NCBI GenBank assembly: GCA_963556145.1
Contig: OY744467.1
Location: 3,534,001 to 3,598,000 of the forward strand
DNA length: 64,000 nt
Direction: 5' to 3'
DNA from: Hygrocybe punicea
Lineage: Eukaryota > Basidiomycota > Agaricomycetes > Agaricales > Hygrophoraceae
A program made the position numbers and the translations under genes. Positions within the stretch are counted from its first letter, which is position 1. Each line of letters begins with the position of its first letter. This document shows positions 19,686 through 30,207 of this stretch, piece after piece. A model generated the notes under the pieces. That model was not told where the DNA came from. It saw only the letters and a list, made by a program, of their open reading frames with translations, and made no database searches.

Positions 19686-20860
19686 TTACAAATATGAGTA
19701 TGGACCTTTGATGTCAATCAACCATTTATAGAAAACCCCTGCAAAAGTGTCTGCTAATGAGCCAATGGGTGCTCGAACGGATTTCGGACCTGACTTCATG
19801 TTCGACCAGAGGCTGCATGTGTGATAACGTTCCACGTTCACGAAATAGGACACAGTATCCGTTTTGGAATCCACAATGAGTGATATGTCCATACGGCAAA
19901 AAACACTCATCGATGGTTTTCCACCAACCATATTGGACTCTATCGCATAAAGCCCTTCATAGGTCTTTTGGACAAAGTCGAAGAACTCGTTTCTGCCTTG
20001 CTCTCGAATAGAAATGGCGCCCCTGTCCGGATTGCACGCCACCGTCTTCAATAGAGTCCCCTGCGTTTGAAATATTCTGACAAAGTTAAGACAATCATGC
20101 ATATGATATGACAAGTGAAAATGAAGGGCACTCACCTTAACTCATCCAAGGTATAGAAACTTGAGACGATATCCCACTTCCAGGACTTGCTTTCCTTGTT
20201 GTACAGGGTGTGCACCGTATACACGACCTTTCCACCAACTAGAAACACACGCCATTCGCCCATCTTACTCAGTGGTTCGATGTACGTTTGCCCAAACCAA
20301 CTTGAACCTGGAACCTCACAGTTATTGCGCATGTATTCCCAATTTCGCTTGGCGTCGCCAGGTAATAGGACGTGATGACCGGTGTCGCTGTGTGTCCGTT
20401 TCAAGACAATATTCGGTGGGAATTGGTCGCCATCGTTTAATAATTTTGCTTGAGTGCGTATCGTATGCGTTACATTCAAAGCGACATGAAGCAAGTTTTG
20501 ATTTTGTATCCATTTTGAATGGACCGTGTTCATCTGCTTCGGAGGCGGCCAGATGTGTGCCGTTCGACAGAGTTCGTCCATGCCAGTCATGAAAATCGAC
20601 ACATTTTCCAGTGTCAATCCGTATTGGTTACCGCTGTCAAGACATCAGTATAATGCAGCGAAAACGGAGCAGAATTAATTAAAGCGATGTCAATCTTACA
20701 TGTATGACATTCCCATATCCACACCACCAAATACACAATCTGCCGATGCGAACTTTTGCCACGTATCGCCTTTGTCTTGATGGCGAAGTATTGCATGAAG
20801 GAACTCGGGCCAAAATATGTATTTGACATTGAAGCGCCAGGCTCCATCCTCATGATGTAG
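19686..20860 (-). pseudogene. P3: ATP-grasp-like gene, 3' exons (gene split by Helitron B)
   Basis: Minus strand: rest of exon 2 (20860-20700), exon 3 (20633-20136) and exon 4 (20076-19686, stop). Together with the 5' part at 28589-29206 the coding length is 1608 nt (535 aa) with all phases closed, so the gene was intact before Helitron B entered. ATP-grasp-like features (inference from motif shape): VLKRTHSDTGHHVLLP as a lysine/phosphate-binding loop, WFGQTYIEP then GEWRVFLVGGKVVYTVHT, and RMDISLI...YFVNVERY with the D/N/E pattern of metal ligands. Such enzymes ligate a carboxylate to an amine or thiol; the substrate is unknown. The alternative is an unrelated lineage-specific fold. Confidence 0.65.
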
Positions 20861-20893
20861 TTACGAGTTCTTCCATTTATGGAAAACTCGTTC
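20861..20893 (+). repeat. Helitron B 5' terminus: hairpin and start of asymmetric inverted repeat
   Basis: After TT, ACGAGTT pairs with AACTCGT and TTCCAT with ATGGAA, giving a ~13 bp stem with one bulged C and a TT loop. ACGAGTTCTTC is repeated inverted near the 3' end (28544-28554). The same 5' terminus is present at 52204 and 63011 on the minus strand. Confidence 0.85.
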
Positions 20894-21360
20894 TTATAAA
20901 CCCGGTTTTCAGCCATTGAGGTGATTCATTCATCTCAGGGACTGAGGGAAAAATGTGTCCAAATATAGTAACTGAGTTCAAAATCCCTTTTAACTGGTTT
21001 CATTTCGGAATTCAGAGCCTTGATTAACTTTCACACATTATGGATTCTCATGAAAATAGACAAGGAGTATGTGATGGACACTGTCCTGCTGAAAAAAAAT
21101 TATCGAGTGGATATGGCATAATTTGGACTACCTGTGAGCTATTTTGTGCAAGGAAAATGAGTATAGATTCAATAACTAGTGTAATACTGCAATGTAAAAT
21201 GTGGTAATTTCTAGCCATATTCTATGGCATGTATGTTATACTTTTGTCCACATAATGCACCTGGGGAACATAATATCTGAGTCTCTAGAATGCAAACAAG
21301 TGAGGGTGGTCCGGAGTTGTGGCTGAAATTTGAGCGGAGTTCAGAATCCAAAGTGAGAGC
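20894..21360 (+). other. Helitron 5' non-coding region
   Basis: AT-rich, no gene. Repeated almost unchanged after the 5' ends at 52204 and 63011 (minus), so it belongs to the element. Confidence 0.7.
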
Positions 21361-21960
21361 ATTCGAGCTCAGGTGAATCCAAAACCTTCTGTGGCTCAAC
21401 GGCCTCATCTCCCTCAACTTCAGACAGCACTGCCAGCTCCCTGCTGTCCCTACTGCCCTACAACTTTCCCATCCTCCTCTACCTCTCTCCAGGAAGCTTT
21501 TTGGCCTCCAAAAGGTCACCGATGTCTAGCAATAGTGTCACCAGCAACCCCAGCAACAGGGGCACATTCTGGCTGCTTTGGAGAGCCATGGAGGGTTTCT
21601 GAGGGCAGCAGGGGATGTGGTGCACCCACCTCCTGCTATACTAGGTGAGTTTTCTGTTTTATTAGCTGTCCTGGATCTGAATTGGCCATGGGTACTCACC
21701 CAGGTGTCACCTGCTTCTCCCAGCCATCCAACTCCCTATCCAGCACCCTCCCAGCGTCCTTTCAGTGCCCCTATAGTCCCTGCACCAATTTGTGACCCTC
21801 CCCACTGCTGCCCCCACGCATTCTGCCCCTTCTCTCTCCCTTCTGCTCATTCCCCCTCTCCAATCCTTCCTTGGAACTTCATTGACTGTATCATTCACAT
21901 CTCACCACCACCTCTCACCACTGTCCTCTATTGCCCTCATTGTAGCCATACTGTAATAAT
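21361..21960 (+). other. Possible captured host gene fragment in Helitron B
   Basis: C/T-rich, GC-balanced patch inside AT-rich element DNA. One frame reads as a Ser/Thr/Pro-rich stretch ending in WLLWRAMEGF. Potential splice signals follow (AGGTGAGTTTTCTG at ~21643, TTATTAG at ~21660). Copies at ~51140-51700 and ~61980-62510 (minus) differ by small indels, so it is not under coding constraint now. Gene-fragment capture is well known in Helitrons; the donor gene is not recognised. Confidence 0.4.
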
Positions 21961-22469
21961 TTGGCCATTTAATCAATTAATTTAATGAAATTAAATAAGA
22001 ATAAATTGATAACTGCTTAGCAATCTGAAGAGTGAGTGAACTATGGAGTGAACTGCAGCATTAAAGAAGCTTTTGAGTTTCACACTCCATGGATGCATCA
22101 CAGAAGTTGTGAAGAGAATTTGCATAGATAGATAGATGCCTGCCTCAAAATATTTATACTTATTTGAACATACCTGCCATTGGCATGAGATCCCGACGTT
22201 GCCACATTTGGTAATGCAAGACTGACTGCAGGCGATTTTGTTGGTAGTCAGTCAAATAAAGTTCGCACGGATATAAATAATATAATAATTTTAATTTTAA
22301 TATAATAATTATATAAATGCATAAGTCCATATTTGTAGCAGAAAGTGACTAGCAGGAGATCGCCTCAATGCCCGAGGCGATTTTGCTAACCCCCACGATC
22401 GTGCAGGTGAACAAATAGGTATGTATTCTCATTGAATTTTTATGGTCTACTAACGTTGTGTTCACCGTC

Positions 22470-23990
22470 AACACCTCGTTTGTGTGACAACAAGGCGCAG
22501 GTTCTCGCGATCCAGCTGACTCCCCAACCACCAACCACTCTTTTTCAACCACCAGCACGGCCCATCCCGCCCCATTTTTGAACACCCCCGGCCAGTCTAG
22601 ACCCCCCGCACCTCGTTCGCGTCGAAAACGAGCGACCGGGGGGTCTCAAGACCGCGCGATCCGGATGTGTGCCCAACCACCACCATCCCCTTTTTTCAAC
22701 AACCAGGACGGCCCTTCCCGTCCCGTTTTCGACCATCCCCGGCCAGTCTACACCCCCCGCAGCTCGTTCGCGTTGAAAACGAGCGACCGGGGGGTTTCAA
22801 GACCGCGCGTTCCGGCTGTCTGCTAACCACCGCCAACCCGCTTTTTTCATCCACCGAGACACCCCATCCCGTCCGGTTTTCGATCACCCCCGGCTAGTGT
22901 GCACCCCCCGGGCCTCGTTCGCGTTGAAAACGGGGGGTCGGGTCTCAGTCCCTCGCATTCCGCCTGTCTGCCCAACCAGCAACACCCCCTTTTTCATCCC
23001 CCGGGACAGCCCGTCCCGCGGCTTTTTCGACTGCCCCCGGCTAGGCTACACCCCCCGCACCTCGTTCGCGTCGAAAACGGGGGGTCGGGGGGTCTCAGTC
23101 CCTCGCATTCCGCCTGTCTGCCCAACCAGCAACACCCCCTTTTTCATCCCCCGGGACAGCCCGTCCCGCGGCTTTTTCGACTACCCCCGGCTAGGCTACA
23201 CCCCCCGCACCTCGTTCGCGTCGAAAACGAGGGGTCCGGGGGTCCCAGGCCCTCGTATTCCGCCTGTCTGCCCAACCACCCCCCCCTCCGTTTTCATCCG
23301 CCAGGACAGCCCGTCCCGCGGGTTTTTCAACTACCCCCGACTAGGTTACACCCCCCGCACCTCGTTCGCGTCGAAAACGAGGGGTCCGGGGGTCTCAGGC
23401 CCTCGCATTCCGGCTGTCTGCCCAACCAGCACACCCCCCCCCTTTTTCATCCCCCGGGACGCCCCATCCCGTCCGGTTTTCGATCACCCGCGGCTAGTGT
23501 GCACCCCCGCACCTCGTTTGAGTTGAATACGAGGGGTCGGGGAGTCTCAGTCCCTCGCATTCCGCCTGTCTGCCCAACCAGCAACACCCCCTTTTTCATC
23601 CCCCGGGACAGCCCGTCCCGCGGCTTTTTCGACTACCCCCGGCTAGGCTACACCCCCCGCACCTCGTTCGTGTCGAAAACGAGGGGTCAGGGGGGTCTCC
23701 GGCCCTCGCATTGCGCCTGTCTGCCCAACCAGCAACCCCCCCCAATTTTTTCATCCCCCGGGACGCCCCACCCCGTCCGGTTTCCGATCCCCCCTTGCCA
23801 GTGTACACCCCCCGCACCTCTTTCGAGTTGAATATGAGGGGTTGGGGGGTCTCAGGCCCTCGCATTCCGGCGTCTGCCCAACCACCCCCCCCGTTTTCAT
23901 CCACCAGGACACCCCGGCCCACACCCCTGGGTCATCTACATCCCCGTACCATGTTTCTGTTGAAAGCGTGAAGTTGGGGGTGTCAGGCTC
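22470..23990 (+). repeat. GC-rich ~150 bp minisatellite in Helitron B
   Basis: About ten tandem monomers. Spacing of the CTAGGCTACACC block is 150 bp (23041, 23191, 23341). Each carries ACCTCGTTCGCGTCGAAAAC, runs of C, and a CCCGGGACAGCCCGTCCCGC inverted repeat. The reverse strand has many G runs. Long apparent frames inside are a by-product of the 150 bp (3n) period. Monomer number differs from copies D2 and D. Confidence 0.92.
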
Positions 23991-24328
23991 TTCAGTATTT
24001 GACTAGTATATTTACTTATATTTAATTATTAAATAGAAATTAAATATTATATAATCAATTTCCAAATTTATTGGTGAAATCTAAATGCTACCCTTGTGAC
24101 ACATCATCTGCTAGTGTATAACATGCTATTCCACTGCGTTGTGTTTCTACTGCTCCTGCTGTTCCCCATTCCCTCTGGTCCTCATGTCTGTTTTACGGTT
24201 CCTTCCTTGTTGTCAGTGACACATTCTGACCATTCATTTAACTTGTGTTGCATGACAGGCCGATGCCAATGCCAATGCATCATTGCGTATGTAATTTCTT
24301 CACAAAGACAGGTTGGTTTATCTGACCA
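23991..24328 (+). other. Helitron region between minisatellite and transposase frame
   Basis: AT-rich then mixed sequence, no gene. Conserved in D2 (49211-49555) and D (59984-60330). Probably contains the transposase promoter and leader. Confidence 0.4.
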
Positions 24329-27300
24329 TTGATTAAAGTACCAGAGATCTCTGGTGGCCTTGTTTACATGGTACATAGCTCGGTGTTACATTATCATCCT
24401 GACACACCCCAGGATGTGGTGTTTGCTTATCATTCGGTTTATGCACCGGAGAGGTTGAGTTTCAGGACACCAATATCTATTTATCGTCTTGCTGTGTCCC
24501 AAGACAGGGTGTTATACTATCGTCCTGATGCACCCCAGGATAGGACACCAATATCTATTTATCGTCTTGCTGTGTCCCAAGACAGGGTGTTATACTATCG
24601 TCCTGATGCACCCCAGGATAGGACACCAATATCTATTTATCGTCTTGCTGTGTCCCTGTTATTCTATCATCCTGACACACCCCAGGATATGGTGCTTGAT
24701 TACCATTCTGTTTATGCACCACAGAACTTGAGTTTAAGGACACAAATATCATCTTATCGTCTTGTTCATCTGTCCCAAGACTGGGTGTTATATCATCCTG
24801 ACACACCCCAGGATAGAACACAAATATCTTCTGATCATCTTATTCATCTGACCCAAGATTGGGTGTTATATTATTGTCCTGATACACCCCAGGATAGGAC
24901 ACAAATATTGTCTTATTGTCTTATTAATCTGTCCCAAGACTGGGCATTATACTACTGTTATCATACACCCCAGGATATGGTGCTTTTTTATCATTCTGTT
25001 TATGTACCACAGAACCTGCATTCAAGGACACAAATATCTCTTCATCATCTTGCTCATGTGTTCCAACACAGGCTACTAGATTATCAACCTGATGCACTCC
25101 AGGATATGGTGTTTTTCTATCATTCTATTGATGCACTACAGAAATTGATTTCAAGGACACAGACAATATGTGATTATTTTGCTCATCATGTGCCCCAAAA
25201 GAGAGTATTAAACAATAGTGGAGAACACCATTCTTCTCATATCATCTCACATATAACAGAAGAAACCATACAATGTCTTCCCAACATAGATCACCTTGGT
25301 TCACACCATTGGATTTCAAAGTCCCACAAAGAACTACCATTTATTATTGAATTCTATGTACGACTTCTTTTATATGTCAATGCATCCATGCATAACTTAT
25401 TATTTGTATATGAAATACTTCTCAGGAAGTGTCAAAGAATACATCTAAAGCTGCTACAAAACATGTATGCTGCACATGACTTTGCAGTATATATACAAAA
25501 ATATCAAACATCAATGATATATAGTTTAATTTTTATCTTTCAAGTATTTCTGGTATATTATTCACAATATTTTATGGGTCTTAATTTCATATGTGCCACT
25601 GCTTTAAAACATGAATCTGTGTCAGATAATAAATATTGCTCTAATGATGATACCAAGGAGAACAATACAAATATGCATAATATTGTTGGTGGTGGATCAA
25701 AGTTGTTCATATTTAATGAGCTGTCTCCTTATTTATCAAATTCCATAAGATATCCTACTAATGTGAAATTCAAATTCAGAGAATATATAAAACAATCAGA
25801 TACAAGAAGTGATATGTTAAATACATTAACATGTTTTGTCCCATGGAATGTGTTATTACCACAATTGACAACAGAGCAACTAAAGTCCATTGCAGGAGCT
25901 CATAATATTGTCACATATGCTAGATCTCATAAGGCAGATATTCAAACTTCAATCAAGAGCCATATATGTGTGAATTGTGCTCAATATCTATCTGTATTTG
26001 ATGTCATAGATATTGAAGTTTTAAATAAGGAATCAAAGGCAGCTAATGCAAGAGCAGTGAAACGATATCAAAGCCAAAATATAGAATACAAAGTAAAAAA
26101 TTTGAAATCAGTAACAAGATATCAACAAACAAAAGGTATAGAATATAAATTAAATCATGCCAAGTCAGAACAAAAATACAAAAATAAAAATAAAAACATG
26201 TTTCCACCTCTACCTCTCACAGCTGCTCTACAACATACAATTATAGCTAACGCATGTCAAGATATGTCACCTGATCAGGTATCAGAATCAGGATGTGCTA
26301 TATGTGGTCAATTGACTCCAATTAAATATTTATTAAAACTCTCGAATGTCAACATAGACTTGAAAATATTGATAAACCCAGGTGTGACACAAAAAGAGCG
26401 ATTGACTGCTGAAGATCCTATTAAAGGCTTGGATGGCCCTGTCTTAATTAAACAGCTGCACAGTATGTGCACAAGTTGCCATAAATCTTTGACAAAAAAT
26501 AAGATTCCTCTGTTGTCATTAGCAAATGGAAAATGGTTAGGAGATGTTCCAGTACAGTTGACAGATTTATCATTTGCAGAACAGTTGCTGGTTGCAAGAG
26601 TGTGACACAATCGTTGTATTGTAAGAGTATCTTCAGGAATGCATAAAATGAGAGCGAATGCAATCACCTTTGCTAATCCTATTCCTAAAGTGTATGATAT
26701 TCTACCTCCACCCATTGAAGACTTGGATGAAGTTCTGGCATTTATTTATACAGGGCCATGTAAGCCCACTAAATCAGACTTTGAGAGAACACCTCTTCTT
26801 GTAAGAAGAAACAAGGTTAAAGCAGCATTGGAATGGTTGAAGTTGAATCATTGTGATTATTATGATCTGGAGATATCACAAAGAAATCTTGATCAGTATC
26901 CAGAAAATGGTCCTCCAGTTGTCGTAGATTATCATCAATCATTTACAAATAAAAATCCAGAGTCAACAGCTATCAATGACATTGAAGAGGAAGATGGTGT
27001 TGAATCAGGAAAATGTCCATTTGTTGTTCATGGTTTGACAGGTGAAGAATATTCCAACAAAAGTGCCAAAGCTCTCAAGGCCATTGCATTAAAGCATTTG
27101 ACTTCAAATGAAAAAGTTCTAGCCATAGGTCATGCAGCACATCCCGAATCTATTTATGGTAATCCACAGTTATTTCCTCAAATGATGCCCTGGTTGTTTC
27201 CATATGGATTTGGTGGAATTGACAATGCCTATCAGCAGGGAGAATTATCAGATATTAGACACAAAAGACATTGGGATGAAAACAACTGGAGTTGTGCATA

Positions 27301-28057
27301 TGATTCACTCTTTGTTATTTTGTACAATATATGGGCAGAACATCCTGTAAGTTGGACAACAAGATTTCAGTCAATTGGAAACATTTACCTGTCAACACTT
27401 GTACATGGGTTTAACCTGATGGCATCACAATTGAACTTTGAAAATGTAAGAAATGCAGTGAGAATGAAACTCCATGCAAAGCATCCAGAACAATTTCCCA
27501 TGGGTGCTACTGGCATCAGTGTTGCTACACTATGTATGGAAATGCTGAAACCACAAGATTGTATTGCATCTTCACACCTCATTTGTTCTCACTGTGACTA
27601 TGAAGGTCCAGAAAAAGATGACAAACTTACCTATGTATTGCATGCTGATCCATCTGTTTCTGGTTCAACATCTGATTGGGTGCAAACCATTGCATATCAT
27701 GTTAGAAATAAATGTCCACAATGTAATGTTTCAATGATGCGTGCCATATACTATACAAAAACACCTGATTTGCTGGTATTAGAATATCCCAACATAAACA
27801 TGATTACCAGCCATCAAATAACTGTAAATGTAAATGAAAAGTCAGTAAATTTGTATCTAAGAGGTATTGTATATGCTGGAGGATATCACTTTACATCTCG
27901 ATTCATATCAGAAGATGGAACAATTTGGTATCATGATGGAATGACAATGGGAGCAACATGTAAGCAAAATGGCCACATTGGTATGATGTTGGATGATGAT
28001 TTCAAAAGATATGAAAATAAAATTCTTGTGCTAGCAGTTTATGCACGAAACCAGTAA
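24329..28057 (+). pseudogene. Helitron B transposase: N-terminal region fused to USP-like protease; Rep and helicase deleted
   Basis: First part 24329-26605: tandem-repeat N-terminus, then CAICGQLTP (~655), HSMCTSCHKSL (~711) and a DUF6570-like zinc region, stopped by TGA at 26603-26605 where other copies read CGA. Downstream, 26639-28057 stays open for 472 aa. It starts with the segment preceding Rep (DEVLAFIYTGP, LVRRNKVKAALEW), then jumps at 27268-27272 (ACATT) from ...SDIRHKRH straight to WDENNWSCAYDS, the protease. Compared with copy C, 4,782 bp (1594 codons) are missing, in frame, with ACATT at both deletion edges. B cannot cut or unwind DNA itself. The true start codon is uncertain. 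Confidence 0.85.
24484..24660 (+). repeat. 78 bp tandem repeat inside the transposase N-terminus
   Basis: The block CTTGCTGTGTCCCAAGACAG recurs at ~24488 and ~24566 (period 78 bp = 26 codons), with degenerate units (HPDTPQD.., YHSVYAP..) continuing to ~25140. It encodes a repeated DRTPISIYRLAVSQDRVLYY pattern. It may be non-coding repeat that happens to be open. Confidence 0.8.
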
Positions 28058-28543
28058 TTTAATATAATTGAGAACTATTGGGTGGGAAAGTGGGACATTC
28101 AAATTTTTCACCAGTGGAAATTCATATCGGACATCAAAATTAAAGGAAATCTTCTGGGTGGGAAAGTGGGCCATTAAATATTCCTAAGGAATGTTATAAA
28201 TAGATTACATGATGTCAAACACTTAATTTCTTATTGTTACTTATTGCCCAAGCACTGGTAAGTAATGGTAACAGTGGTAGTGGTAAATGCCAGGATAAAC
28301 TGTTGTATAACTGACATTCAGTCCACTACAATGTTGGTTGACTATTGATATACAAGTATAGCAGGAACAAGTGTAAATAAGATTGTCCAAGAGATTTGTA
28401 GTCTCTTGATCAAAGGTCCCAACTGCAGACAAATAGTACATTGTCATTAACAGAACAGATCATCCTTGTTATAAATTACACAAACAAATTATTGCAGATT
28501 ATGTAGAATAAATAATGTACATTAAATGATTGAATAGAACCCA
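28058..28543 (+). other. Helitron B 3' untranslated region, without solo LTR
   Basis: Carries the GGGTGGGAAAGTGGG motifs and the empty LTR target site at ~28268-28278. No gene. Confidence 0.7.
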
Positions 28544-28588
28544 GAAGAACTCGTTCATGCCACGCTTGCGATGGCCCACTTCCCCAAG
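28544..28588 (+). repeat. Helitron B 3' terminus
   Basis: GAAGAACTCGT (28544-28554), hairpin GCCACGC TT GCG A TGGC, then CCCACTTCCCCAAG. The following T belongs to the target. Confidence 0.85.
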
Positions 28589-29206
28589 TCGCATTCCGAT
28601 ATAAACCTGTTTGTTGTGAAATACGTTTCAGTATCAACAATCCACAAATTAAACAATAGACATTACCCATTCTTGAATACATGCTGAATAGCGACTCTTG
28701 TATGACTTGATGATATGGACGTAACCATCAAGATGGGCAATGGTATCGAGTTCGATGTCGGATATGGTCGTGGTGAATGCAAGATCGTTAATGGCTGCGG
28801 CTTTGCTCGCGATACGAGTTGTTGGGTCAAGGATAAAAAGGATTTTGAAAACACGGCCGTCATTGTTGCTTAATGTGGTTATACGGCGTTCATTGTTGCT
28901 TACGGTGGTTGGCGGTTCCGTTTCACAGTCAGATGATGTTTCCATCTCAGAGTCGGATGATAGCCTTTTGCGTGGAAGGAGATCGAGTTCCGCGGCCGTC
29001 GCATTGCGGACACCCTGCGAATTTTCACATATGTTGCGACCAGGACAATACCGACTGCGGACAAATTCCAGACGAAACGCATTTGGGATGTTGGTGTGCG
29101 GATCCGACATGTCTTTGGCAGGAGTTGCCTTCCTTCTTCCACAAAAGACATTTCGTTGTTGGAGAGTCGCATTTTCGACCAGGGCAGATGTGCATGCAAA
29201 GTTCAT
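28589..29206 (-). pseudogene. P3: ATP-grasp-like gene, 5' part
   Basis: Exon 1 is 29206-28667 (180 codons; ATG at 29206). An intron follows (28666-28607, GTAATG..CAG), then the first 18 nt of exon 2 (28606-28589, reading VYIGMR), which resumes at 20860 after Helitron B. The N-terminal part has a K/R-rich start and an acidic serine-rich segment (~95-115, SSDSEMETSSD). Copia-2 sits 19 bp upstream of this ATG, in what should be the 5' leader, so the promoter is beyond the nested insertions, outside the window on the right. The gene is doubly disrupted. Confidence 0.65.
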
Positions 29207-29224
29207 AACCAAGTTCCTTCTTAT

Positions 29225-29451
29225 TATTGAAATAAACTGGTAGGAGGTCACTGTGAATACTAATATATTGTGTGATACAAAACTACACTACTCACCTGGT
29301 AGAAGGTCACGGTGAATACTGAGGATACACAGTGAGCTCCCCACCAGGTTTGACCGCTTTGGGACAAACAGGTACAAACAATCAGCCCCAATCTTCGAAA
29401 TCTACTAAGTCCATACTCTCTTGTGGTAGAGTGGCTCATCACAACCTAACA
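29225..29451 (-). repeat. Copia-2 3' LTR
   Basis: Complete 227 bp, TATTGAAATAA to CCTAACA. Followed on the internal side by the purine tract AAGAGGGAG (29452-29460, minus strand). Small differences from the Copia-1 and solo LTRs (for example TAGAAGGTCACGG at ~29299). Confidence 0.9.
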
Positions 29452-29472
29452 CTCCCTCTTAATGAGGCAACT

Positions 29473-30207
29473 CTACAATTTTCTCAATCCCAACATTTCC
29501 ACCATAGCAATCACCTTAGGCCGGCCAAGAGCTTTAGTCAAGATGTCTGCAGGCATATCATCTGTCCTGACATGCATCACATTAATGTTGCCCTTCTCCA
29601 CTTCATCACGCAACCAGTAGAACCGCAGATCCAAGTGTTTCATGCGTCCATGATGCTCAGGATTCTTGGCAACAGATATTGCAGATTGGTTATCAATGAG
29701 AAGTGGTGAGGAGGTGGTGATGGTGTATCCCAGTTCAGTGAACAGATTCCGCAACCAAAGGATTTCCTGGCCAGCAGAGGTTGATGCAACATACTCTGCT
29801 TCTGTGGTTGACAGCGCAACAATCCCTTGAAGCTTGCTTGACCAGCTGATTGCACCAGTGCCCATCTTCACCACATAACCACTTGTGGATCGTCCATTGT
29901 CAGGATTACCACCATGGTCTGCATCGGTGTAAGTGGTGAACAACTGAGTGGATGTGGGGTCAGGTGCATAGGTAAGCTTGAGGTCAAGAGTGCCTTTGAG
30001 GTAGCGGAAGAGATGTTTCACTGTCTTCCAGTGGGTCATTCCAGGATTCTTGGGTACACCAACAGCATAGGCAATGTCAGGACGAGTAGCAGTGGCAAGA
30101 TATATCAATGCACCAACTGCTTGGAGGTATGGAACAGCACGCATCTCCTCAATGTCTTTGGAGGATGTAGGAGACATGTCATTGCTGAGTTTCAAGCCAG
30201 GATCCAT
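29473..30207 (-). CDS. Copia-2 RT C-terminus and RNase H (244 aa)
   Basis: Protein identical to the Copia-1 counterpart (4856-5590), with the RNase H acidic residues and the DMPADILTKAL tail. Out of frame with the upstream RT through the same missing base near 30277, so the lesion predates the split of the two copies or was copied between them. Confidence 0.85.
   Translation of the reverse strand: MDPGLKLSNDMSPTSSKDIEEMRAVPYLQAVGALIYLATATRPDIAYAVGVPKNPGMTHWKTVKHLFRYLKGTLDLKLTYAPDPTSTQLFTTYTDADHGGNPDNGRSTSGYVVKMGTGAISWSSKLQGIVALSTTEAEYVASTSAGQEILWLRNLFTELGYTITTSSPLLIDNQSAISVAKNPEHHGRMKHLDLRFYWLRDEVEKGNINVMHVRTDDMPADILTKALGRPKVIAMVEMLGLRKL

Larger units (their letters stand above)
20861..28588 (+). 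mobile_element. Helitron B (main family), internally deleted, inserted in P3 exon 2
   Basis: 7,728 bp from TTACGAG (20861) to CCCCAAG (28588), followed by T. The flanks join to P3 exon 2 (...CATGATGTAG|TCGCATTCC...) without a duplicated base, restoring the reading frame. Interior: terminal hairpin, a possible captured gene fragment, a GC-rich minisatellite, and the transposase frame with one TGA and a 4,782 bp in-frame deletion of Rep and helicase. It lacks the solo LTR of copies A and C. Confidence 0.93.

Noticed and set aside
20161..20592. Plus-strand 143 aa frame opposite P3 exon 3
   Set aside because: Antisense shadow of exon 3.
22897..23831. Long P/R-rich open frames across the GC-rich minisatellite (also 49568-50469 and 60666-61201)
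   Set aside because: The 150 bp period is a multiple of three, so any stop-free monomer gives long frames in several registers and on both strands; no start context or conserved domain.
24329..24360. ATG-like start at 24329 (MIKVPEISGG) as the true Helitron start
   Set aside because: The first codon of that frame is not a convincing ATG and the first ~270 residues are tandem repeat; the start is left open.
28740..29243. Plus-strand frames opposite P3 exon 1
   Set aside because: They are antisense to a spliced gene whose phases all close; no domain recognised.
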